The notes under the pieces were generated by a model. It was not told the origin of the DNA and searched no databases. It was given only the letters and a program-made list of their open reading frames with translations. This document shows positions 46,383 to 55,809 of a DNA stretch of 64,000 bases, in pieces; positions within the stretch are counted from its first letter, which is position 1; each line of letters starts with the position of its first letter. This DNA is from Alitta virens (taxonomy: Eukaryota > Annelida > Polychaeta > Phyllodocida > Nereididae): NCBI GenBank assembly GCA_932294295.1, contig OW028576.1, forward strand, positions 47,152,628 to 47,216,627, given 5' to 3'. Position numbers and translations under genes: made by a program.

Positions 46383-47689
46383 TTAATTTACTATAACATT
46401 TCTACTCCCTTCAATTTCAGCAATGGATGGAAATTCCCCATAAATCAGGGCTGTCACAGCATGGGCTAGTGGTTTTGAAAATGTTCTTGTATTCTAATGT
46501 TAGCACTTTTTTTAATTTCAATAAAATTACCCTCGCCCCCTCCCCCATACGCTGGAAATTAATAAATCGCATGTCCTGAAGCAAAGTTCTTCATGGTTAG
46601 TCCTGTTCCGAATGATGTATTACAGTTTCCGCCTAAGCACTCATGAAGCCTTAAAAAAAGGGGTAACAACCTCTCAACCTTGTTCATCAAATTGACCTTC
46701 ATAGGTCTAGAGGCAACACTTGTCCCATCACAACAAAGCTTTATTTCACTTAAATTAAAGTGTTGAAGGTTGAAAGGATTTTTCTTGAAATTACCACTAA
46801 AGCTGTCAATCTCAACGAATGCAACTAACACCTTAGTAGGGCATTCCGTATTAAATAAGTTGTCCCAGTTAAAACTTCTGGCCCCTGATGCGACATTAAA
46901 AGATTTCATTTGAACGTTAATAAAATGATAAATGGCATTAGATTTTTTTAGCCCTTCAGCATGTCCTGTTATCACACCCAGATTAACATCAATAAAACAT
47001 ACTTTCAAACAAATGTCCTCTATATGGAGTTTATATTATTTTTCCGTTTCTGTAAGAATAATAAATTCAGGCCTAGATCTATACAGTTTAATCTCTATCT
47101 GGGTGTTGTTTAAAATGTATTTTGTTGTTTGGCAGATATCTTCCAAAAGAGGCCCTTCCATCTCAACACTAGAACTCTCAGAAAAAAGAGCCATTCTACT
47201 AGCAGCCCCAGTATTTAAAGAACATTTTTCAATATCTCCATCATCTTCATAATACAATTGAGAGCACAATTGAGAGATTTTAACATCTGATGAAGTTTTT
47301 AGCAAAGTTTGAAAGTAACTTGTGTAAGGATAAGCATTATCCGACAAAGACATCGAGTGCCCTGACATTTTTACATCAATTTGGCTCCACATCGAATGCA
47401 GTGTCAAGTTTACAGTGGAAACTTTTTCATCCTTTGGAACAGGGGTGCCATCTGAATTAATTAATTTTGCTTTAACATACAATTTAGTTTTTCTAAGGTC
47501 AATTTAATGTTTTGAGTCACCGCCTAAGACAAATGACACTGGAGCATCTTGGCTACTTATCTGGTTAGAAGATCTGTACTCCACGAACAGTGCTCTTTCA
47601 ACACCACTTTGAATAATTGGCCTTTCGAATAAATCTAATTGGGGAGGCAAACCCACCATGGAATTATTAGGTACAGCCTCGTGACTCAT
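46383..47689 (-). pseudogene. Major capsid protein of E2, interrupted
   Basis: The N-terminus (LDLFERPIIQSGVERAL) and subsequent blocks (LHSMWSQIDVKM, NAYPYTSYFQTLL, IKLYRSRPEFI) match the E1 capsid protein. Three in-frame TAA codons interrupt it, at about 47504-47506, 47036-47038 and 46559-46561. A frameshift near 46470 precedes the final strand, which ends at ~46383. Total size would be a little below the E1 protein. No capsid can be made from this copy. Confidence 0.85.
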
Positions 47690-47728
47690 AATTAATATTT
47701 TCTGTAATTTCTATTTAATAACTATATT

Positions 47729-48154
47729 TTACCGTCTCTTACGTTTCGAAAAAACGTTGTTCTGTTTAGGAGCTCTCTTAACTTTAGATGAGTTGATTTT
47801 TCTTTTTTTCTTGGCTGAGAACTTCTGAGCAGGTACTGATGATTTCCTTTTGGCTGCCTGTTTAGAAATGATAGCTTCATCCTTCGCAGTCTCTTTAATA
47901 TTGGCCAGTTCAGGTTGGGCCATTACAATGGTTGTTTCAGCTGGGGAGGTCAAATTTATCTTGGCAGGTTCTTCTAGCTTTTTTTCTTTTTTAAAACTGC
48001 CCACAATAGACAAATATTCAGAATCCTCCCCATTATCGATTCCCCCTCCTACCACTGACCTTTTGTAATGCCTTGTTGATTTATTGCTTTTAATCTGGTC
48101 CATGAAATACCCTGTCCACTGGTCGGTGTCAGGTATGTATATTTTGAAAACCAT
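47729..48154 (-). CDS. Basic virion core protein of E2
   Basis: 141 aa. The N-terminus is TDQWTGYFMDQIKS, the middle is acidic to neutral, and the C-terminal 45 residues are strongly basic (KQAAKRKSSVP, KFSAKKKRKINSSKVKR, FSKRKRR), with nuclear-localisation-like clusters. Same place and polarity as E1 1347-1796. Probable DNA condensation. Intact frame. Confidence 0.55.
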   Translation of the reverse strand: MVFKIYIPDTDQWTGYFMDQIKSNKSTRHYKRSVVGGGIDNGEDSEYLSIVGSFKKEKKLEEPAKINLTSPAETTIVMAQPELANIKETAKDEAIISKQAAKRKSSVPAQKFSAKKKRKINSSKVKRAPKQNNVFSKRKRR

Positions 48155-48162
48155 ATTTTTGG

Positions 48163-48617
48163 TTAGTTAAGCTTCTGTAGGATCAATGTTAAGTGTGTGG
48201 CAGTCAGTGGGTCTAATGGCAAAACCTTAGGGATAACTGGCCTTATAAGAAAATCTAATCTATCCAGATAAGGGGTTTTTAGGCCAACGCAATCAGTATG
48301 ATTAAATATTTCATACAAAGCTTTTGCTCTAACCTTAGGGACAAATAAGACTCTTTTTAAAACAGCACTTTCCAAGCCCCCTCTGACCACACCCGTAACC
48401 TGCTTTAATTCAACATCAACCAATTTAGTTCTTGCTAAATTAATAACCGGACTGTTTAAAGTAATACATATTCCCTTAAACTTAATTCCCACTCTCCTTC
48501 TAAAGTGAGAGGAGTACTAAAAATGTAAGTAAATTCACTAGCTGTGTTTGAGGGATAAAATTGCACTGAATCATTACTAGATACGAGAATTATCATTTTA
48601 TCTTTAGCCCTCATCAT
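48163..48617 (-). pseudogene. Penton-like protein of E2, frameshifted
   Basis: The ATG at 48617 overlaps the integrase stop (ATGA). The first ~45 codons include SNDSVQFYPSNTASEFTY and GEWELSL, matching E1 881-1306. Near 48490 the frame shifts by one base into the frame that runs to 48163 (LKRVLFVPKVRAKALYE...LDFLIRP). The second part has the conserved strand pattern of the E1 C-terminal half. Confidence 0.6.
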
Positions 48618-49723
48618 AACTTTTTTTTATAAGATTTTATTTGATATGAGGGAATCCAAGAATTAAACTTTTCGCTGTAGCCGTACCATGAAACCAGAGC
48701 TTCTTTTTTATTTTTTCTATATTTCAATATCTCATTTAATTTATATTCTCTATTTTCATCCGGGTGTACTATTAGCAACTCCTTACTGTAAAAAGTTCCC
48801 TCAACTTTTTCTCCTAAGCCATCCACAATTGCATATCTCTTAGGGTGAAAATTAATTACAAAATCCACAACAAAAATTTCCTCACTAAACTTTTCTTTAT
48901 AGCCCCTAGAAAATGTTTCTTTAGGCCGTGACAGTCTTACTAAAGTCCCTTTCTCAAGTGAGCTTTTTTTGGTGGTACTATTGATTTTATTTACGTAGGG
49001 CAGGTAATCCCTCAAATAAATCTCTAGTTCATTTGACTCATTGACCTCTGACGGTGCCATTTTGATAGAACTGTGGTAAGAATTGTTGTAAGATTCACCT
49101 ATGGCTGCCAAGACATTTATATACCTATATGTCTGATTATAGTACATACACTTAAATAATTTTACCTTTAAAGTTTTAATCAACCTTTCAGCGAAAACTG
49201 ATTTACTTTCAGATCTAGCTATAAACATGTGAATGTCTTCTTCTTTGAAATATTTCTTTAATAACTTATTTTGAAACTCTGTCCCAGCATCCACCCAGAC
49301 CCTCTGCGGTATACGCCCAGTGTATAAAACTTTTGAAAATGCCTTCTTGACAGTGCCTGCTTTTTTATTGATGATAGGCTGTAACCATGAAAATTTTGAA
49401 AAAAAATCTATTATAACTAGGATAAAAGATATGCCATCATTTTCAGTTTTCATTTTACTCATGTCAAGTAGATCAGCTGACCATTGTTCATCCATGCATG
49501 AAACAATTATTTTTTCTCTTTTAAATTTAGAAGTTCTTTGTTTAAAAACTGAAGGCGTATCTTCTCTCTCTAGCCATTCTCTTAATATTTTCAAGGCTAA
49601 TCCGTTAGGCCTGTCTTTTCGGTGTTGAATTACTTTCCATATTTTATTTTCACTTGAAAAACTGGCAGGTGACCCCGGATGGTAATAAATCTTACTTAGA
49701 TATGACTGCTGACGCTTGTTCAT
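48614..49723 (-). CDS. Retroviral-type integrase of E2 with chromodomain
   Basis: 369 aa, intact. Catalytic residues: Asp in QWSADLLDM, Asp in VWVDAGTEF and Glu in VFAERLIKTL. The C-terminal ~50 residues (ALVSWYGYSEKFNSWIP) are a chromodomain-like module close to that of E1. It shows the complete N-terminal region missing from E1. It would insert the element at new chromosomal sites and is one of the best-preserved E2 genes. Confidence 0.9.
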   Translation of the reverse strand: MNKRQQSYLSKIYYHPGSPASFSSENKIWKVIQHRKDRPNGLALKILREWLEREDTPSVFKQRTSKFKREKIIVSCMDEQWSADLLDMSKMKTENDGISFILVIIDFFSKFSWLQPIINKKAGTVKKAFSKVLYTGRIPQRVWVDAGTEFQNKLLKKYFKEEDIHMFIARSESKSVFAERLIKTLKVKLFKCMYYNQTYRYINVLAAIGESYNNSYHSSIKMAPSEVNESNELEIYLRDYLPYVNKINSTTKKSSLEKGTLVRLSRPKETFSRGYKEKFSEEIFVVDFVINFHPKRYAIVDGLGEKVEGTFYSKELLIVHPDENREYKLNEILKYRKNKKEALVSWYGYSEKFNSWIPSYQIKSYKKKL

Positions 49724-50169
49724 TTTAAAAAATGTAATCCCTTTTCCCCTCCCAGCCTCCAGAGGTTACTGAGTTGATAAACTTTTGTACCCCACAGATA
49801 AAGCAGAAATGTTGTCACATGCTCTCAACATGCTAATAAAACCCAAGTCATAATTTGCCTTTAAAGTACATTATTAAAGTTTATTAATAATTTTTTTAAT
49901 CAATGCCATTAATATGGACTGTACCTTCAATGCACTAGAGATATTACAATTTCATAATTGATTCCACCATTAAGCCTTTCAAACTGAGAGTTCCAAAAAT
50001 GTATTTATTTTATTATTCTTGGAGCCCCGGATGCCCTTAATGAATATAATATTATTTCATTCAGGCCTGCCTTATTTTCAGAAGTGCCGTAGCTTTTCTT
50101 GTTCAAAAGTGCCGTAGTTTTTCCTCGTTCAGAAGTGCCGTAGTTTCACTATTTTCATTACAGGAGGTC

Positions 50170-50752
50170 AGCTTCTCCTTCTTTTTAATATTAATTATAT
50201 TCCCACAGGGGGAACCACCTTGCATAGCACTAATTATTACAATAACACCCCTAGTGTCCCTTTTTTAATTTATATTAATTATGTTCTCACAGGTGGAGGC
50301 ACATTCAACAATCCTAGTTCACAAAAATAAACCCCCTGGCGATTTTTATTATTATTAATTATTTGCCCCCAGATGACAGCACCTTTAGTACCCCCTCTAG
50401 TTCATCAAAACCCCAGTGGTGGCCCTTGATTATTGTATTAATATTAATAAGCACCAGATGTGGCAGCACCCATCAAAACCTTTATTCTTTTTTGGACCCC
50501 TGGCGACATTTATAATTATTAATTATCCCCCACTAGGGGGTACCACCTTTCAGACATATCTGTAGTTCATACAAATCCCGGTGGTGGCACTTGATTATTG
50601 TATTAATATTAATAAACACCAGATGTGGCAGCACCCATCACAACCTTAATTCTTTTAAGCCCCCTGGTGGCATTTATTATTATTAATTATCCACCACTAG
50701 GGGGCACCACCTTTCAGACCTATCTGTAGTTCCTTAAAACCCCCAGCAGGTG
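50170..50752. repeat. Right terminal inverted repeat of E2
   Basis: Inverted relative to 35108-35740; the outer part matches best. Two internal ~180-bp blocks repeat CACCAGATGTGGCAGCACCCATCA and ATTATTAATTATC(C)CCCACTAGGGGG. On the complementary strand GGTGCCCCCTAGTGG occurs, one base from the CTCF consensus core. Confidence 0.85.
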
Positions 50753-51300
50753 GGGTAGTTAGACTGCACCGACTATATCCTGCTACTTACATGAATACAA
50801 CCAATGTTTTTATGAAAAATACAGTCTAGCAAAGGTTTGTTTTTCTGCTAAAAGCCTTCAAAGTTGTGAATGGGAGGACGTTGTGACGTCTGTCTGTTTG
50901 CTTGGTTCTCTTCTGTGATTGGCTGCTGAGTTCAGCATGAATATTAATGAGATCTTTGATCTTCAATGTTTGTGTAGGAATATCTGTAAAAGATACCTTC
51001 GCCACTCGTGAGTTCCTCCGCCAGATATCTCACTCATGGGCTTCATTGAGCTGATCCACCACTGTGGTTGGGTTTTATTATAGACTGGCACTGTTTAGGC
51101 TTTCATGTAGGTAACATTCAGTTGTTATATCAACATTACTATTTTCAACATGCGAATCTGGCACTGATAAAGATTCTTAGTTACTGCTATCAATAAAAAC
51201 ATCAGAACATGATAAAATATCATTGCATAATGAGTGATTAAGAACATTAGAACAAGATAAAAAGTCAGACTGACTAACATCAGTGAGTCAAAGTAATTTG
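50753..51300. other. Intergenic flank right of E2
   Basis: No gene or repeat recognised. Confidence 0.4.
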
Positions 51301-51359
51301 AAAGTTCAATCTGACAAGTCTGTCTGACCGTCTCTTCTTGACCAATGACCTATCTCACA

Positions 51360-51833
51360 ACTGAAGTTGTCTGTGTAGTTCCACCTTGTGGAGCAGAGCA
51401 ATATTTAGTATCCATAGCCATGACAGGAGTAGCATTGCAGAGGTGACTTGTGGCTGCATGTGCTTACATTGTGGGATCATTCCCCACAATTAAAACAACG
51501 AGGTTGTTGACTGTGGTCATTTGTAGATATGGTTTCTGCAATCACCATAGCTTCCCTGCCAGCGTTTACATGCCAGATGTCTTCAGCAGTGGTGTGTTGC
51601 CCCATCTCTATTGCTTTGCCGTAGTTGTAGGCATGTTCTGTGCTTTTGAAAGAGGTATTCCAAATTGAAATTGGTGTCAGATAAACATTTATGAAAGTTC
51701 TGTTTGGCCATCTGAACTTCAGTGGACTACCTGCAGCTTGTGAAGAAGTTGCATTCATTGGCTGAGAAGGCTTCAAATCAGCTGAGGGTGGCTGAGCTGC
51801 AGTGTGGCTATGTGACATCAAACAAAGTGCCAT
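51360..51833 (-). pseudogene. NADAR-like domain plus CCHC zinc knuckles, retroelement fragment
   Basis: The 118-aa frame 51833-51477 has FKSTEHAYNYGKAIE followed by AEDIW...AMVIAETIS, the signature of NADAR (YbiA-like) domains. It ends in a zinc-knuckle start (CFNCGE). Past the stop the same frame reads SHNVSTC and CYSCHGYGY, a second knuckle. NADAR domains fused to zinc knuckles occur in invertebrate retroelement-like proteins. N-terminally truncated and interrupted. Confidence 0.45.
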
Positions 51834-51880
51834 GTACCAGCTGCTGCAAGTGAAAGCAGAACAATGTAGTGTGCTAGGAC

Positions 51881-53070
51881 TGGGCTAGGCAGTTAGTTGG
51901 TTTAGTTCATTGAAAAAACACTAGGGCTGAGCAGGACAGTTTAGTTCAGTGCATAAACACTATGGCTGTGCAAGATTGTTTAGTTCAGTGAAAAAGCCCT
52001 ACGCATGTACAAAGCAGTCTTGTTCAGTAAATGGGCACCAGGACTGAGGAGAGGGAAAGTCAATCGGTGCAACAAAGCAAAACAACCCTTAAATAGCCCA
52101 GAATTGCTACAATTGGTTACTTTTTGGCTAGTATAAGCAAGATGAAGTAAACAGCAAGAATCAGAGAGGGGGAAGGCAGAGAGAGAATAAGAGTAGAGGG
52201 GAACACGCCAGAGAGAGAGAGGCACAGGCCAAGAGAGAGAAAGATCATAGCAGAGAGATCATAGCAGAGGGACCACATTTCACTACCGTCCTAATTACCA
52301 ATTGATGATGCTGTAATATCAGTCAAGTTTTACAACTCCCCCTCACTGATTTCACTGGGAAACAATGGAAAGGGGTGCAAAATATGTTTTCATATAGGCT
52401 GACATGCATATCTTTCTTATATCTGTAGGCATCTCTATATTCAGATAAGTAACAAATCATAACAATATACTATGAAGCCATATTCACATTTATATGTCAA
52501 AAAACGATATCATAAGTGACTCTTGACATGCACAAGGAGTAGGACATTGTTGCAGTCTGTATTGATCATTAAGAACTGCAGAAAAAAGAAGTTTTATCAA
52601 ATATAGCATAAAACACCTAGGCACATCCACAAAAAAGTAGGCATTTTTAAAGGTCTGTATCTCAGTACAACAAATTACGACACATATTGTGGCATAGTAA
52701 AGTCACTAGCAAGATTGTCTGTCATTAATTAACTGGGCAAGGCAGTTAGTTGGGTTTAGTTCTTAGAAAAAACACTAGGGTTGTGCAGGACAGTTTAGTT
52801 CAGTGCATAAACACTGTGACTGTGCAAGATTGTCTAGTTCAGTGAAAGAGCCCTAGGCATGTGCAAAGCAGTATTGTTCAGTAAATGGGCACCAGGGCTG
52901 AGAAAAAAGAAAGCCTCTGGGTGCAACGTCGCATTTATTAAATTGACTATGACACAGAATCCCATCAAATAACCCAGAATAGTTACAATTAGTTACATTT
53001 TGGCTAGTATAAGTAAGATGAAGTAAACAGCCAGAGAGGGGGAAGGCAGAGAGAGAGAAACAACAGTCAG
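51881..53070. repeat. Duplicated minisatellite block (~38-bp units) with purine-rich tail
   Basis: Four degenerate ~38-bp units of type GGCTGTGCAGGACAGTTTAGTTCAGTGAAAAAACACTA run at ~51885-52040 and recur at ~52736-52895, each followed by ~200 bp containing GGCTAGTATAAG(C/T)AAGATGAAG and a GAGA-rich tract. Copy offset is about 850 bp. No coding potential. Could be LTR or satellite remnants. Confidence 0.7.
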
Positions 53071-53959
53071 AGAGAGAGAGAAGGGGGAAAGAGCTCATAG
53101 CAGAGAGATCATGGCAGAGAGCTTATAGCAGAGTACGAGGTGGTCTGAAATTGATATATGATGATGTGATGCAAGAAAGACTTGAACTGGTTCTGGTGTT
53201 TCCTTATTCCATGACACTGTAAGGAACACAGCCTGACCTCCGGCGGTCAACAGGTCCACCCGGACCTCATCACAGAAGCGAGAAACAAACCCCCTTGAAT
53301 GAATCAATCACTACAACACAATATGACATAACCATCATCATGAAGACAAGATTTTCAGCTTCGAGACAAATATGGCCTCATCTATGGCTTTTTACGGCTT
53401 CTTGGGTTATTGCGAGATTAACATAAGATATTTTACTGAGGAGTACTTCAAAACTGAGACATTTTTGACAATAACTTTCTTACTATTAGGTAAAGTACCT
53501 TTAGAATCCTGGGATCATGCGGAATTCACTGTATAAGATGTACAACAAGAAACAAAAACTTTGACTTTTGAAATTAAGGGAGTTAATTGATGCTTATGCA
53601 GGGCATCACTGATGAGGGATGTGCTCACTGAAGCGCAGTGTGAACATCAAAGAATCAATGTATTTAAGGAAGCAGCAGGGGTCCTTGTTTATTACTTTAA
53701 AAGTGTCCAATTCTCCTCTAGTTCATCCAAGCTTTGGCTATAATACATTTCAATTTTTCCATGACCAATTTGATCAGTATGTGCCACTAATTCCCAAAGA
53801 TTTAACAGATTTAGATATAGGAAATAACCCATGATAACCAGAGGGCAGAGGCATTCTAACTTCTATGAAAACCAGTGATAAAATGTATAACAAAATGATG
53901 AAATTTCAGAACCCAATAGTTATTTATCAAATAACCGCCAGTCCAACATTGCAAAAAAT

Positions 53960-54830
53960 TAAAAAAACAGTTACAATGACCATTTCGTGTAGTGTCCCTC
54001 AGGGATCAATACTAGGCCCTCTCTTATGCCTGATATACATAAACGATGTAAAAAATTATTAAAGTAATACGTCCAAAACAAAAATTGTAGTATTCCATCA
54101 TCAACAAATGCATAAAATCCTGCAAATGTACAAGTAATTCTCAATGGAATCACACTAAAAAAAGTACAATCTCTCAGGTTTCTTGGCGTCATCATACTGG
54201 AAAATGTATCTTTGTAGAACCAGTTGATTCTATTTGCACAAAAATAGCAAAAAGTCCCGGAATACTTTGCAGCCTTAAATGCCAGCTGCCAGAATACATT
54301 CATCTTCAGTTATATATTTCCCTAATTTCATCTCACATTATTTATTCCATTTTGGCGTGAGGTAGTGTAGACCAGTGTGATCAGAATTATTGCATCGCAA
54401 AAAAAATTTTCTTTGCTGTATTTCTAATTCCCATTACAACTGTCACACTAACTGGCTCTTCATAAAGTACAACCTGATAAAAATGGAAGATATTACTATC
54501 GATATAAAAAAGATCAATTACACTATTACCATGCTGGCCGATTCTCACTAACTAATTACCATTCCAATGTGAACACAAGACAAAGCCACAATATTCATAT
54601 CCCTTTGGCAAGACTTAAAGTAGGGAAACTATGTCTAATTGATGAAGTAGGTGAAATACGGAACTACTTGCATCTCTCATTCAAAAACTATGACAAAACC
54701 CTGTTCTCCTTTAGTAAAATTTCACGTCATATCTTCATGTTAGTAAAATTTCACCTGATATCTTCATATAAAGCACCATGCAGTCAAACTAATTGCTTTT
54801 CATGCATAAATTCTTTATATAATTAAGGTT
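53960..54830 (+). mobile_element. LINE reverse transcriptase C-terminal fragment, degenerate
   Basis: SCSVPQGSILGPLLCLIYIND at 53985-54050 is the reverse transcriptase PQG block; the catalytic YADD strand is missing. Scattered frames downstream (LRFLGVI near 54175; NTRQSHNIHIPLARLKVGK at 54572-54628) match the thumb and the C-terminus. Multiple stops; dead copy. Confidence 0.6.
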
Positions 54831-54839
54831 TCTTCAGTA

Positions 54840-55800
54840 GTAACACACCTTGGTCTTAGTTTATGTTTCAGGCAGATGGTAGGTCTGCCCATCCTCTCCA
54901 TGGGGTGGGAAATTAGGTTTGCCAATCCATCCTGGAGCTCAATGGTATCTTATATGTACAATGTGAGTCATCTTATATTTTCACCAGGGGTGGTCTTAGC
55001 TTCAGCTTCTGGGATCTCCACCACATAAGCACATCATAACTAATATTAATTATATTAAAACTTGAATGTGACTGTCCCAAACAATTTTGATTTAAATTAT
55101 CATGATTTTGTAAATGTCCAGTGATACGAAACTTTGATATTTTGTCATGTGAAATAAAGTCAGTTCAGTCAGTCCTAGTTAAAGAAAATAATTTGGTAAC
55201 ACTATGCAGGAAATAGGTTGTGTATTTATTTAAGAAATCTTCTCTTACAAATACAAGAGAACTGGATTCATATTTTTTGAGTTTAGGCAAGAATTTTGTA
55301 AATTATGCACCTGAACATCTAATAATGATTCTGTGATTTGATTGTGAGACCTTTAATACCACAAGCCAGCATATAAACTATGAATGAGCAAAATATGTAC
55401 ACAATCAAGTTTGGTTTTGAGTTGATGGCACATAGTGTAATTATATGAGTGTATATATTTTGGTTCCAAAGGGTTCATCAACTAGCAACTGCACTGAATG
55501 TGGTGATTGGGAGCCAGTTGAACCGATGTGCAATGGTAAGTTGACAGGCTGTTCATTTAGATGCAGAAACAGGTTTGAGAAATTAAGTTGGCCTGATTTG
55601 AAGCATTGGATCACCAATTGGTAGTAAGACAAAATGGTGATGACTTGTGAAATGGAGAAGAAGTCAGGATTTGCAGTTGACTGTCAGTTTTATTGTTATC
55701 AAAATATATTTATTTGATTAACATATCAGCAAATACTAATTATGACACTATGACTTGAATTTTAATTTATTTTGTTGAACCATTTCTACAATAATTTTTT
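54840..55800. other. Intergenic DNA, no gene seen
   Basis: No supported frame. Confidence 0.4.
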
Positions 55801-55809
55801 TTTGTTTAG

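Larger units (their letters stand above)
36174..50147. repeat. Dispersed paired motif TTCAGAA(C/G)TGCCGTA(G/T)TTTT in E2
   Basis: About 15 copies in pairs or triplets, members 24-38 bp apart. Forward copies lie at 36174, 36203, 38249, 38278, 38303, 38492, 38521, 50077, 50102 and 50128. Reverse copies lie near 41261, 41290, 42545, 42583, 43668 and 43699. All are in introns or spacers. I did not find it in E1 or in flanking DNA. Confidence 0.8.
35108..50752. mobile_element. Complete adintovirus/Polinton-type element E2 (15.6 kb)
   Basis: Long terminal inverted repeats start with CACCTGTTGGGGGTTTTAAG at 35108 and its near complement ends at 50752. Inside are the same late genes as E1 in the same order, a PC4-like gene, a glycoprotein and a polymerase remnant. 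The polymerase is in the same orientation as the integrase, unlike in E1. Polintons usually create 6-bp target duplications; none is visible at these borders, so the exact ends may be off by a few bases. Confidence 0.88.

Noticed and set aside
35102..50758. 6-bp target site duplication for E2
   Set aside because: Bases flanking the inferred ends (GCAGAA and GGGTAG) do not match; borders may be shifted, so no duplication is claimed.
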